Positions 11,631 to 22,816 of a stretch of 64,000 bases of DNA are shown in pieces. Source of the stretch: Pachyseris speciosa (lineage: Eukaryota > Cnidaria > Anthozoa > Scleractinia > Pachyseridae); assembly GCA_016490735.1 (NCBI GenBank), contig JAEMWC010000039.1:778501-842500 (forward strand), in the 5' to 3' direction. The notes under the pieces are model-generated. The model made no database searches, was not told the DNA's origin, and worked only from the letters and a program-made list of their open reading frames with translations. The stretch's first letter is position 1. Every line of letters starts with the position of its first letter. A program made the translations under genes and the position numbers.

Positions 11631-12473
11631 CTTTTTTATTTGTTTTATATTATAGTTTTTCCACATTTGTAGATAAACTCGTTTTAATTTGTGAGAAAAC
11701 TGAGTAAATTTTATTCTCAGCTTGCGCTCGCGGAATGGTGTCATTGATCGCTATGTTGCGTGAACATCGTCTTGCTGTACAAATTAGGCTGATTTAGCAA
11801 TGAAAACGGGGACTTCTTGACAACTGCTTTTGACCAACGGCAGAGCAGCAAATTGAGCACCGGAAGTCGTGACAAGTCCTTTCCGCGCGCTCTCGTGAAC
11901 TCAAATGATGTTCCCGTTCTGTTGCTAAATTAGGCTATTGTCTTTTAACGGGCGGCTAAAACCGTTCAAGCAGCACTGAGAATTCGTGTTGTAAGTTCTA
12001 TGGTATGAATGTACTATTTTAATCGAGAAGTTTATTTTTTGAATTGTGACAAATGCCAGAATTGTAATGATTTTGAAGCTGCATGTGCCGAAATATAACG
12101 TCATCTCGGTGTTTTATACTCTCACAAGGCACGCTCGAGTTCAATGAAAAGATACGCTCACTATATTTTAAAGCAAAATGGACTTGAATGGGTCAAATAG
12201 TTTGGCAATCAATCTGCCGTCAGTGAAAAACAAAATTAGATCTTACTTTCCCTCAGTCATACCCTGTGGCAATTATAAATGACTAGACGTACGTATAGCA
12301 AATACCCTCTGTTTATTACGATGATAACTAGTATCTTAACATACATTGTATATTTCACTTTTATCATAGTATATTTTTAATAATTATTATTTAGATACCC
12401 TGTATTTAATTACTATAGATAGAAATCATGTAATGCGTGCATGATCATTTCATGGAAAGCACGCAATATAAGA
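11631..12473. other. Gene-free stretch
   Basis: No recognisable gene or repeat. AT-rich with a low-complexity tail leading into the TAT microsatellite. Confidence 0.5.
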
Positions 12474-12480
12474 ATTATTA

Positions 12481-12512
<32 letters not shown>

Positions 12513-12531
12513 GTTATTATTATTATTATTA
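12474..12531. repeat. (ATT)n microsatellite
   Basis: Nearly pure TAT/ATT trinucleotide run with one TTG interruption, between gene-free DNA and a PLE remnant. Confidence 0.95.
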
Positions 12532-12599
12532 GAACGAGAACTGTGTCTGGTAACGGTGGCAATTTCCCACCGCCTGTCTTCTGTCTCGGCTGCCGCTCC

Positions 12600-12935
12600 T
12601 TTCAATCCTTCAACAAGAACATTTTTTAAGCTCATGCTTGTGTGCTGGTCCCACAAACACCCGCCGCCGTCCCGATATCGTGTTTTGTTTCTTGGCACTA
12701 GCACTTCTGTAGACAGCTTCTTTGACTTTACGAGTGTACCAGTGAAAGTCTCTATTAATAAACTTAGATTTGCTTCTAGAACGGTTTGTGGCCTCTTCGA
12801 TTGGCATGCTGAAAAACGGTGGAGGTTGTAGTATTGACGAGACAAATATCCCTGTTGAGCTCTTTGATTCTTTCCTGCATGGATCTTCCTGTAAAGTCTC
12901 TGATGTGGACTTCGCGGAATTAGTACTCAAAGGAA
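12600..12935 (-). mobile_element. Penelope-like element remnant
   Basis: On the minus strand this stretch reads KFINRDFHWYTRKVKEAVY, matching the block downstream of GIY-YIG in the PLE at 3.8-4.4 kb (there KFIDRDPHWYTRMVKEAIH). The nuclease core itself is missing. It is a short, broken copy of the same or a close family. Confidence 0.65.
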
Positions 12936-12977
12936 ATCCTCTACACCCTCTATCTTGTTTGCACGGATCTATTTAAC

Positions 12978-13277
12978 AATTAGATTATGAGCTCGTGATT
13001 TCTATGGCGTGATAGCTGATGAGGGCGCAGCCCGAATCAGCTATCACGCATAGAAATCCAGAGCGAATTATCTAATTGTTTTAGTATAAATCTACTAGTT
13101 GATCAAAACTTAACAAGTAAATTATCTAAATCCTCCTCGCAGCACTTCGAAAACGCGAAGAAGCGGCCGTCATTTTGTTGACAACCGCTATTCACTATCT
13201 ATCACAGAATAGATAGCGAGTAGCGTAGCCACTCAGAGAACGGCATTCGTGATAGAAGGCTAGTAGATTTGTACTTA
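12978..13277 (-). mobile_element. MITE, minus-oriented copy of the 33.8-kb element
   Basis: A 100-base hairpin (CAATTAGATTATGAG ... ATCTAATTG, with GTGATAGCTGAT / ATCAGCTATCAC near the centre) is joined to a section bounded by TTAGTATAAATCTACTAG and CTAGTAGATTTGTACTTA that contains CTATCTATCACAGAATAGATAG. The same two modules occur inverted at 33832-34122, and a fragment at 58812-58872. Non-autonomous; superfamily unknown. Confidence 0.75.
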
Positions 13278-15865
13278 AGTGTCCCTATGTTGCACGAAGA
13301 TTGATCGAAGTGTCCTTTTGGATGTCATGTCAAAGACAGCTGCGAAGGGACTCCGATACTCCCGTTCAGCAAGTTGATACTACAGTGGACTTGAATCAGG
13401 ACATTAGCTGTCTCCCAGCGGTATGTTAACTTTTTCGGGTGATATATCCTCAAAGCATGAAACACAGCCGTTTGAAAAGACAAATGTTTCTTCTCCTTAG
13501 AGATTGCAGATGGTTTGGTCACCAGACGCCTTGCTTGTTGGTACAGATAGACACTTGAGAACACAGCGTTTCCAATATTGACCATTGTTTGTTAGTTTCC
13601 TATAGACGCTGTTGGTGAGGTAGCCGTTTGGTTCCCTTAAAACTGACTCGTCTTCACAATGAAAAGGATGAGTTGCTTTTAGCTGTTCAAGTGTTTTCAT
13701 AAGCTGCCATGGCCGCTGCGATCACAAGACATCCCATGGCTGTGTCTTCTCGTTTTTAGTAGATTGATTCGTTAAACTCAAGGCATGTAGATCTCATTAC
13801 AAAGTCCACGAGGGTCAGCAATTTGGGCGGATGTAAGTGTTGTGTTGTGACCTTGTACTCTATAGAAACGTTGGTGAACATACACAATGGTTTTATGATT
13901 TTGTTGTCCTGTATCTTCTCACGGCTGATGTTAAAGGAGATAAGATGTTAGTCAAGAAAGTAGGCAAATCACAAACAAATGTTTTGACACAGTACACGAC
14001 AAGCCTTTTGGATCTTTGATAAGCATAGATCCTAGGCGGTACTTTATGTCGTGGCCTGAGTTTAGTGTAATCAGTATCTGCTTCATATCAAGATGAGCGG
14101 CTTTTCTCCAAGAATTATGGATATTGAGGTTACTTTGGCTGCCTCTCTGAAAGACTAATTTTCATTAAGAATGGTTTTACATTTATATATATTACATTTC
14201 TATCTTTGTTGAATAACAAAGTGATTGTTATCTCTTTTAATTAACACGAGCGCTAACTCCCTATAATAAGGTAGTAGGACAGTCCACAAGACCGGGAGCT
14301 ACGTTCACTATTCTTTGCGATCAGTGTTCAAGTATGGGTTCGTTTACAGTTCCCTCGGGTTTTACGTGTGGAGGTAAAGGAGAAAGGTCTTGTGGCTTAA
14401 CGTCACTATCCAGTGACTTGATCATCTGAACAAAAGCAGATGTGGAGCACACAGCCAGCATGATCTTACCAGTTATTTTAACACCCTGGTTTGCGGTCTG
14501 GTCTGGAATTTGAGCTCGCGACCATCCGCTCAATAACGAAACTGAAAATTTAATAAATCGACGATATGAAGCAGAAATCAGTGGCTGACATGGAGTGGGG
14601 AGACATAAATTAATCCGTGGCTGTTCTCAACAAATACCATTCGCTTTATTTGTTTTATTTTCAAATACCAACCATATGTAACAGGTTGAGGACATCAAGG
14701 TCTGGGCGGGTAGTAAGGTTTTGTTTCATTTCCGGATTAATTTTGATATTACGGTGTGGCATTATTCCTCGATATTTCGTCGATTTTCGACAATGCATGG
14801 CGGCTACTTTTCTTGACCGTATTGCGGCTTACAAGGTTGCAAGGTTACAATAAAGACAAGCTTGAGTGAAGGGTGGCTACCAGTCGATAAGAGAAACAAG
14901 CCTTGCGGTGATTACGGTAGGATGTCATGACCAGCTTATTCAGCATAGAATATGCTTTCAGAGGTGTATGTGTGTTTCACGTACTAGTCAAGATTGTAGC
15001 CTTACGCCTATTACACCATTTCGCTAATGGTCAGTTCCTGGTGAATCGTTCGCGACATCAATACGCAACTTTGCTTTGAACCAAAATACGCAACTTTGCT
15101 TTGAAGTTTCTCGGACAAAAATATCTTTTGAAGCTAAAAGTGTACGTTGGCAGTAAACTTCGACTCCACCTCTTGAAATCTGTTCCCCATTTTCCTGCTC
15201 AGTTATTCAGCGCGACGCGGATAACTCTTTTGATTTCACTTGTACTCACTGGTCTGTAATTTTCGCCATTGTGACCCAAAGGAATTGTGGGATATTCTTG
15301 GATAATGGCCGCATGGCAGTCCGCCAATTTCCATTTCAGATATTTTTTTTATAAGTGTCGAGCCACCCTGTCCTGCTGGCAAAATATTGCACCGACTGCA
15401 TTATTTACAAAGTCAAAACTCACCAAAATTGCCATGCGAGGTCCCAGAATCTACTTACAGGACGGCTAGGAACACAACTTCACTTCGTGAATCACCATAA
15501 CTCGATCGAAACCTTTTGGCGGCTCACTCGGCGTGAAATTGCTTCTAACCAATGGCTCCTCTAGTTGTTTTCATTGCTTCTGAAATACTTAAATTAAGAA
15601 GTCTGTCGCATTTCTTTGGTGTTTGCCTTTTGTATCACTGTTCCAATGAAAATATTTTGTGTTCATGGTGTCTCCTTCTAAAGGCAGATAAGCACGAATT
15701 GGGGCATCTTCTCTTACGTTTCATTAGCACTTCATCCTAATTTTAGGAAGAATTGAAACATCTGGCAGTACCTACAATACCCAATGTAAACAATTGTTTT
15801 TTTTATGGCCCTGATAGACTTAAGATGACCTCGAGCTGACCTTCCCTGTGCTGAGCAAAAAGTCA
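13278..15865. other. Gene-free stretch
   Basis: No recognisable genes. The minus strand around 13700-13400 has open frames separated by one stop (KTLEQLKATHPFHCEDES, then a cysteine-containing stretch) that could be an old exon, but I cannot assign a family. The rest, including 14300-15860, shows no domain, splice pattern or structured RNA. Confidence 0.4.
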
Positions 15866-17457
15866 ATGGAATTGGAGGAAAGCCCGAATTCTGTTTGTAC
15901 CTCTACAGTAACCAGTATGAGTACCAGTACAGGAACTATTTTAAGCAGTTCTGAAACATCTAGTTCAAGAGTAGAGGAAACTTTGGTTGATACCACAGTT
16001 GATTTTGAACCTAGTCAGTGTTATAATGAAAGCACTAATCAAATAACTATGGTGGATGCAATAATGCAATTTCCATTTGATGTTGCTCAGGAACTTTTCC
16101 AGGAACATTCTTATTGTCCCCACAAAATTGAGGAACAAACAACTGCAATGAACAACAGTGGTTGTGAAACTGAGGATACCATAAAAGATGTAGTTCACTC
16201 ACCCCCAAATGAAAAAGTGACTGATGAGCTTTTCACCTCACCGCCATCCTCTCCAGAGCGAGACAATGCTGAGAATGACCCAGATTATATAGAATACTCT
16301 CAGTCGTCCCAGACCAGCACAGTTCCAAGTGAAAATGTTGAGGGTTTTAATACTACTAGTTGCAAAATAATTTTGCTAGTTTATGAGGAGATGCTTCGTG
16401 AGCTGATGAAATTTTGTCCAAAGTGTGGTTCTCCAGTGAATACCGATGAAATTGAAGAGAGAAGCGGTGAGGGGTCACAGTATTCAGTTAAGCTCAATTG
16501 CTTAAGTGGCTGCAATTTTACCTGGCAGGCACAGCCCTCAAATTCCTGGGATAAAGGGAGAAGGCAACCTGGTATTGTCTGCTGGGATATTCTGAAGTTG
16601 AATTCAGTTTTCTAAGTTTCAACAGTTTTCTTCAGCAATCAATTTAAAATCGATAGACGAAGACTGTTACTATAATTTAAGAGAAAAACATGTTTTTCCA
16701 GTCATTGACACACATTGGAAAAAGGAACAAGGCAGGGTAATTAATACACTAGGGTGGAGCCTGTTACCCTTGCTGGTGATGGACGCTGCGATTCCCCAGG
16801 CCACAGTGCTAAATATGGCACTTACACAATGATGGATGTGTCTACTAATCAAGTCGTTGACTTCAAGGTTGTTTCAGTATGTGAAGTGAGAAACTCAAAT
16901 GCCATGGAAAAAAGGGATTTATTGACACTGAATTTTATTGAAGAAGCTGGCGTTTGTGTGGCAGGTGTTTCAACTAATTCACACCCTCAAATAAAAAAGT
17001 ACATATGAGGGAGGACCAAAAAGATAAAAAGCACCACATTGATCCATGGCATGCAATCAAAAATGTCACCAAAAAGTTGTGGGCATCATCCAAAAAAGGG
17101 GAGTGTGAAAAATTAGGGCAATGGATCCCGTCAATAACAAATCACCTTTGGTGGATTATTGAGACATGCAAGGGAGACGCTGACATTTTGAAGGAGAAAT
17201 GGCTCTCAGTGAGAAACCATGTTGTAAATCGGCATGAATTTCCACAGAACAAAGTTTTCAAAAAATGTGATCATGGGACTCTTGATGAAGGTTTGCGACG
17301 GAAAAAGTGGCTCAAATTAGGTTCTCCACCACACAGTGAATTGTTAAAAATCATTCATGACACCAGGTTACAGAAGACTCTTCCCCACCTCGCAGACTGA
17401 ATACGCACCACTGCTCTAGAAGCATACCACTGCCTTTACTTAAAACACCTCCCTAAG

Positions 17458-17462
<5 letters not shown>

Positions 17463-17490
<28 letters not shown>

Positions 17491-17491
17491 T
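17463..17491. repeat. (CA)n microsatellite inside the transposase pseudogene
   Basis: About 14 CA units replace the expected residues after LKHLPKRA, showing that this coding region is no longer under selection. Confidence 0.95.
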
Positions 17492-17632
17492 ATAGCCACA
17501 TAGTCATGGAGGAGGCAACCAAGCTTGTTGCCCTTGATCACAACCACAATGCTTCAAGACTTCAAGACAACAGGTATGATACTCTGTTTCTTTATATACA
17601 TGTATTTTTATGAATGGTAGTGGTAATCAAAC

Positions 17633-18061
17633 TGACTAGATGATAATTCAAGGTATTGCTTGACAAGGAATTTCAAACTTTCATTTGGCAGTACAAGCTG
17701 AGATGTAACCTTAAACTGTCATATAACTTTTTCAAAATCGCAAGTTAACTTTACATTTTTGCGACCTAAATTGAATCCCTCCAAGAACGAAAATGTATCA
17801 GTTAAGTGAGTAATAGCTGATTTCCTCTGACCTTTTCCTTTCATCATTGACTAGATGATAATTCAAGGTATTGCTTGACAAGGAATTTCAAACTTTCATT
17901 TGGCAGTACAAGCTGAGATGTAACCTTAAACTGTCATATAACTTTTTCGAAATCGCAAGTTAACTTTACATTTTTGCGACCTAAATTGAATCCCTCCAAG
18001 AACGAAAATGTATCAGTTAAGTGAGTATAGCTGATTTCCTCTGACCTTTTCCTTTCATCAT
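17633..18061. repeat. 215-bp tandem duplication in the putative intron
   Basis: TGACTAGATGATAATTCAAG starts both copies, at 17633 and 17848. The copies differ at only a few positions (for example CAAAATCGC versus CGAAATCGC and one missing A near the end), so the duplication is recent. It lies between a donor-like GTATGA after 17573 and the next open segment at 18090. Confidence 0.9.
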
Positions 18062-18726
18062 TTCTATTTGATTTGATAAATTCTATTTTTTGTGTATACA
18101 GGAGCTAACGGAAACACTCCGAGGTTTTGCTTTGTGCGATTTGGCCTCATTCCATGAGAAATACTCCATGGTTAATAGTATGCTAGTCAGCATGCTGGGA
18201 ACTATGGGTTTACATAATAAAACACAGAGGTATCAAATCGTACAACACAAAGCCAGGGTAATGTTTCACTGCTCTTTTGGGATATAAATTCAGCCAGTGG
18301 ATTCACAAGAGGGTTTACTGCACCTGTTCTTTAATTCAGGCAAAAGTTCAAAGTGGTGACAGGGAGGGGGAACTACGATTCAGAATTGCTTGGAGCAAAG
18401 TGACAAAGCGACATGATGCTGAACCAGTTCTGGAGGCAAAAAACTACAGTTATCCCCATGAAATGCTGTGTGATACTATTGAGCATACTGCATCAGTCAG
18501 CTCAGTGACATCACAAAGCAGGGATGCTGTCACAAGCACACTGCAAGACACCAGGTATGTTATGGCACCATCCCAGAGACCCCTCAGGCAAGAAATTATC
18601 AAGGGCAAATTACTCCACTCAAGATTCAAAACCAAGACAGACACTTCATAGCTCCTGATAGCTAATTTCATAACTGGGATGTGGAGCTAATGCTATACAT
18701 GTACACTGTCTTCGTTGAAAAAAATC

Positions 18727-18960
18727 AGGCCCTTATTTCATTATGTAAAGAAGTAGTTTATTTTGACTGGTGTGAAAAGTGTAACTCCCACACAGCAGTC
18801 AAATTGAATTAAATATTACAGTCACTGCTAAAAATTTTATGATATACAATCAGACTCTCATTTCATGATGTAATAGAAATAAGTAGTAGATTTTGCCAGC
18901 TGTGAAAATTGTAAGTCGTAAATATGATCAATTAAATATGGTCACTGTTAATATTTTTTA
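18727..18960. repeat. Diverged direct duplication downstream of the transposase
   Basis: 18727-18835 and 18848-18960 share the order CAG...CTTATTTCAT / TCATTTCATGATGTAA, AAGTAGT, GTGAAAA and ATTGAATTAAATAT-like words. Older than the 215-bp duplication. Function unknown. Confidence 0.5.
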
Positions 18961-19034
18961 CCATGTTATCATAGAGGTCTACTGAAGAGTAGAACCTAAG
19001 TTGCATGTTCATTTTTTATAGCAGTAATACTCGT

Positions 19035-19185
19035 GTAATTTCAAAGTTTATCATTATTATATCAAATGAAGAACGATCCTCGCAGTTGTGAACGCAATTT
19101 ATGCAATTGCGAGAAGAAGCCTGAAAAAAAAATTCAGGACTTCAACGGGGTTTGAACCCGTAACCTCGTGATGCTTTGATTTCGT
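19035..19185 (-). mobile_element. tRNA-derived SINE (partial)
   Basis: On the minus strand GAGGTTACGGGTTCAAACC contains a perfect pol III B box, GGTTCAAACCC (complement of 19148-19158). It is followed by CCGTTGAAGTCCTGAA, an A/T spacer, CAGGCTTCTTCTCGCAATTG and a GCGTTCACAACTGCGAGGA tail. This layout (B box, then a conserved body) is that of an abundant anthozoan SINE. The A-box half is not clear. Confidence 0.7.
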
Positions 19186-19844
19186 TTCCGCAGTTCATAT
19201 ATGATTTATTTCATATACATCATTCACATCTTATTATTATATTTACATATCTCTTAACTACTATGATTCTGGTATAGAATCAATACTTGAAATTCAAATC
19301 CAGTATAGATTCCATTTGGAGCTGGAAATGCCTTGCCAATCTTGTTGACAACACATGCCGACACAATCTTTCGCACACCTCTTCCCAGTTTTCCGTACAC
19401 CCAGTATACAAACTGAGTCTATGCCAACCAACGGCAAGCTCTATGAAACATGTAGGAAAAAGGTTTGCATTTTTACTGAAAACTAACAGGCAAACAAGGA
19501 GAATAATACGCTATTCAAACGTCAGTACTTATTACTTTCCAAAGCAATTCTTATAAGCAATGTCAGATGGACTGTAAGCCCATCGGGCCAAACTAAAAAC
19601 GCTTGAAAATGAAGCTGATAAAAGATTCTTAAGAATTCGAGACTACAAATGTAACTTCGATCCTTCATGAAAAAAAACATCACAAGGGATAAAAAAAAAG
19701 GCTAGTTATCACGTTAAGACAATTTAAAAAGAAACTGACAACAAGCACAAATGATCAGAAAAACTGGAGAGGATTTATTTAAGAAATCTGAAGAAATACA
19801 TACTCGTTGGGGAGTTCAGTGGGTATAGGGGGGCAAGGGGGGGT
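19186..19844. other. Gene-free stretch
   Basis: No recognisable gene; a plus-strand open frame at 19287-19556 has no family motif. Confidence 0.45.
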
Positions 19845-20100
19845 CTCATCACGAAGTCACGATAGTACATTTTGGATTTCACGAATCACGACTCAAGTGT
19901 TAAATTCACTAAGGTCACGGAAAAGGTCTGATCACAATGCAGTGAAATTCAGCTACGAACTCAACTTTAGACATTCACGATTTATTTCTTATTTATTCAC
20001 GATTCACAGCCAAGGACTTTTGCATTTCACGCCTCACGAAATACACTTCAATCGCGATTCACGGAACAGTTTTTTTTATCAAATCAAGATTCACAGAGCA
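19845..20100. repeat. Interspersed TTCACGA-rich sequence
   Basis: The words TCACGA, TTCACGA and ATTCACGG recur about 12 times at irregular spacing of 10-35 bases. It is neither a regular satellite nor obviously coding. It abuts the 3' side of the P2X7-like exon. Its GGGGGGTC-flanked start resembles a dispersed repeat, but I know no family. Confidence 0.55.
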
Positions 20101-20494
20101 CCCACCCCACACCCTTGGGTAACACGTTAAAATTCTCCATTCCCTGCACTAAGTGTTTAATTCGTACAAGAGTGGTTTTCAATACAGCTCTCGTCAAACA
20201 AACTGCCTCAAAATCGTCATGCTGGATGATACATTTCATAGGCTGACTGTTCAAATCGGCAAGGGCGGAGGTCTCGAATATTTCTTTGCAGCATAGACAC
20301 TCCTTCGGGTGGTTCAGCATTTCTGTATCGCAGTTTTCACATTTACACCACATCAAGCTCACCAAACGCCCGATATGTTCTTCATCGATATTTTCGGATT
20401 CATCTTCGTCGGTTGAACCCGGACTTTCTTCACTCGTACTGTATTCTGGCTCAAAACTGTATGGTGTTACGGAATACTCCTCCGCAGACGCCAT
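20084..20494 (-). CDS. P2X7-C-terminus-like zinc-domain protein, first exon or partial gene
   Basis: The frame from ATG 20494 encodes an acidic, Ser-rich N-terminus (STSEESPGSTDEDESE, residues 20-40) and then a cysteine cluster: MWCKCENC, ECLCCKEI, MKCIIQHDDFEAVCLTRAVL. The pattern WCxCxxC ... CLCCxE ... C ... CLxRxVLxT matches the cytoplasmic zinc-binding tail (ballast) of vertebrate P2X7. Cnidarians carry many stand-alone proteins with this domain. There are no P2X transmembrane parts here, so this is not an ion channel. The expected C-terminal half (VIPSCVV...IRxxYP) is not visible; the frame ends after KHLVQGMENFNVLPK, so either a splice donor is used near there or the gene is truncated. 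A GC-rich upstream region at 20500-20570 could be the promoter. Domain call fairly sure, gene intactness unsure. Confidence 0.7.
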   Translation of the reverse strand: MASAEEYSVTPYSFEPEYSTSEESPGSTDEDESENIDEEHIGRLVSLMWCKCENCDTEMLNHPKECLCCKEIFETSALADLNSQPMKCIIQHDDFEAVCLTRAVLKTTLVRIKHLVQGMENFNVLPKGVGWVLCES

Positions 20495-20569
20495 ATTGGA
20501 AGCCCGACAACGCAGTGACGTAATAAACTTCCCATAAAACATTGCGGAAAAATGGCGGCGGCGGGAATT

Positions 20570-21075
20570 TTAAACTCAAATTTGAGCGCTTCATATTTTA
20601 ACAAGTAGGAGAAATATCGACATGAAACCTTTGGAACATTTAAAGACTATCACCAAGTGTAGTTTGGCATCAAAACTGTTTTCCAGCCGAGATTCCCCTT
20701 GATGTTTAGAGTAGTTGTACAAATTAAGTTCAAATCAGGGCGTGAACAGCAAGAACGCCACAATCAAATACGTGCAGGATATAATGGAATTCCCGAGTTA
20801 CAAAATGTGAAATATTTAATTTTGGAGTTTATTTATCGCATTTGTAAGATAACCTTTTTCTTTTCGCTTCTGCTAATTATACTAGGGTTCCTATCTGGGA
20901 TGATCTCCGACATCTTCACCTGTTAACACGCAGTGATAATTGTGTGACATCAGTAAACACGTGCATAACACTCAGCACTACTGAACTACTCATCAAATGC
21001 AAAAGAAAAATACAAAGGGCAGAAAATAATTAACAGCATTACTTGCTTTGCGAGCTAGCAGTATACGTATCCACT
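20570..21075. other. Gene-free stretch upstream of the P2X7-like exon
   Basis: No coding match; a plus-strand frame 20699-20926 has a hydrophobic end but no recognisable family. Confidence 0.4.
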
Positions 21076-21127
21076 ACATACATACATACATACATACATA
21101 CATACATACATACATACATACATACAT
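21076..21127. repeat. (CATA)n microsatellite
   Basis: About 13 CATA units. Confidence 0.97.
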
Positions 21128-21254
21128 ACTTCATTCGTCCCAAAAGGGGACAATTAAATACACTAAAACACCAGTAATCGAATAAATTTTGATCGCAATA
21201 CAAACAGGTAAAATGACTCGACTGAGCAGGCCAGTGGCTTCCTACGCAGTCGTC

Positions 21255-21690
21255 TCTCAGGGGCTCCCAACGAACCAAACCAACTAAAAGCTGTAGAAAG
21301 GCATTCTTAATCACGTTATGGTGTTAGAAGTTTGTTTAAAGTGATGTTTTCATTAACTAGAAGAATTTGATCTATTCGGATTCCTAAGCTGAAATTTTAA
21401 TTGCCCGAAAATGTTAAGGAACAAAATCTTCCTTTCACAAAATGCTAGCTGAAACAAACTTTCTACGAAAATGTTTTCATTCCGAAAAAAACAATGCTAA
21501 CTGACGTTTTTGACTACCAAAAACAGAAATTACGGCCTCCCAATTGGGAAACTTTAAGGCCATGTACTACTGTTTCAGTTACGAAAATCCGATTGCACTC
21601 TTTAATCGACGCCGAAAGCCTAAGGCGAACTACCCTCCACCAAACAGATATCTCCCGAAACTTGTTGTTGGGTGCCCTTGGTCTCTGGGC
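21255..21690. repeat. Dispersed repeat, partner of 61.53-62.49 kb
   Basis: Shared ordered words include GGATTCC-TAGCTGAAAT, AATGCTAGCTGA, GGCCATGT, TTTCAGTTA, CTAAGGCGAACTACC and ACCGAAACTTG-like ends. The partner copy is split by a foldback element at 61629-62301. Coding potential is weak; identity unknown. Confidence 0.6.
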
Positions 21691-21851
21691 TCGTCACGCG
21701 TTCCGAGCCCAAAAACGTCTGCGTGGGAGGCTAGCAGGCCGGCAGTATGTAAATTAGTGCTGTCATCTTGACAAGTTTCTGATGAATTCCCAAAAAGGGT
21801 TACTTAAAGGCTTTTAGGAAAAATGTAATACCACACTCTAGTAGTTTTAGC

Positions 21852-22816
21852 TTAGTTGTCTTCATGTCCACTTTGTCCAATTCCAACAAGAGCAGCCATG
21901 GCTTTCCGTATGTTGGCACATCTCCAGCAATAAATTATTGGATTAGAAAGCGAGCTAATTATTAAAGTGTAAAAAAGAAAAGGCAAAAGAGCACTTCGGA
22001 CCTGATGATGATGACCATACAATCGCCATACAGGAAAAGGAACTGCTGCCAGGTAAGAAAGAAAAATAAAGCCAATAATAATGCTGCTGGTTTTCCAAGC
22101 TTTCTTTTCTCTGAGGAACTTTGCTGCTGCTTGTTGAGACACTCAACACTCAAGATTTGCTTTTTGTGACGGCGAGTGACAAGAAAAACAGAAATATGGC
22201 AGTAGGCAATTATCAGGGGGATAAAGACAAACAAAACAGAGGGGAATAAATGGGAGATATATTTATAAGGAGTTAAGCTTCTGAAGAGGGTGTAAACATT
22301 GGCGATAAGCCAGCTTAATATAACAGCTATCGCCAAACGACGTTTGGTCACCATTTCGTTATAGCGCAAAGCGTATTTCAGTGCGACATAACGCTCAACA
22401 CTTATTAAAACCAAGTTGAAAAGGGAAGGTAAAATGGGGAAATAAGCTATATCTGTCGTTTGTTTGAACAGTTTGCAGTATTCTTCTACTAAACCACCAG
22501 AAACACCATAACTCTCAACCGCAATGAAAGCAGGAATGCTCACTACTCCGACAAGCAAATCAGCTCCCGCCAAGCAGGCCAGAAGGATGCTGTAAATGCT
22601 CTGTAATCTTCGTCTTGTTGTAACTGCCACTATAACCAACAAGTTCATCACAATGATAACAGGACCGGTAAACGCATGGAGAATTATCGATGTCAGAGTA
22701 GTAATGTAATGTGTCATGAAGAGATTTTCGTCCTGGAATCGGCGACAGTACATAGTTGAAGGTTTGGCTGCTGACTCGGTGGTGTTTATCGCAGAGTTGT
22801 TTTGCCAGTTCAACAT
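21852..22816 (-). pseudogene. Class A GPCR, intronless, with a frameshift between TM5 and TM6
   Basis: From ATG 22816 the protein runs through TM1 (VIIVMNLLVIVAV), TM2 (LACLAGADLLVGVVSIPAF), TM3 ending LVLISVERYVALKY (ERY in place of DRY), TM4 (LAIAVILSWLIANVY) and TM5 (VFIPLIIAYCHISVFLV), then RRHKKQILSVE. The continuation VSQQAAAKFLREKKAWKTS, TM6 (SIIIGFIFLSYLAAVPFPVW) and TM7 (LIISSLSNPIIYCWR, NPxxY motif) is in another frame, 22142-21852. The switch near 22140-22155 requires one missing or two extra bases; a 7-base tandem repeat (CACTCAA twice, 22140-22153) lies exactly there. Full length would be about 320 residues, normal for the family. Extracellular loop 2 has no cysteine, as in the melanocortin/adenosine/cannabinoid-like group. 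Ligand unknown. It is either a young pseudogene or an assembly error. Confidence 0.85.

Larger units (their letters stand above)
15866..18651 (+). pseudogene. Kolobok-like DNA-transposon transposase, frame-broken
   Basis: The frame from ATG 15866 gives a Ser/Thr-rich acidic N-terminus and, at about residues 180-230, a zinc-ribbon-like region (FCPKCGSPV ... LNCLSGCNFTW). Reading on through frameshifts gives HVFPVIDTHWKKEQGRVINT, then LAGDGRCDSPGHSAKYGTY, GVSTNSHPQIKKY, IDPWHAIKNVTKKLW and TALEAYHCLYLKHLP. These are blocks of the Kolobok-type DDE transposase family as I know it; the C-terminal RFRIAWSKVTKRH block is at 18380-18420. Breaks: a frameshift near 16600, another near 16755, an extra AT near 16999, an in-frame TGA at 17398, a CA microsatellite at 17463-17491, and a duplicated intron-like segment. 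The second catalytic Asp of the D-x-HPQ motif reads Asn. Not functional. Confidence 0.75.

Noticed and set aside
12441..12845. Open frames with poly-Ile on the plus strand and poly-Asn on the minus strand
   Set aside because: They are translations of an ATT microsatellite running into a PLE remnant.
20286..20537. Plus-strand Ser-rich frame
   Set aside because: Antisense shadow of the P2X7-like exon.
21039..21314. Minus-strand frame with repeated YVCM residues
   Set aside because: Translation of the CATA microsatellite.
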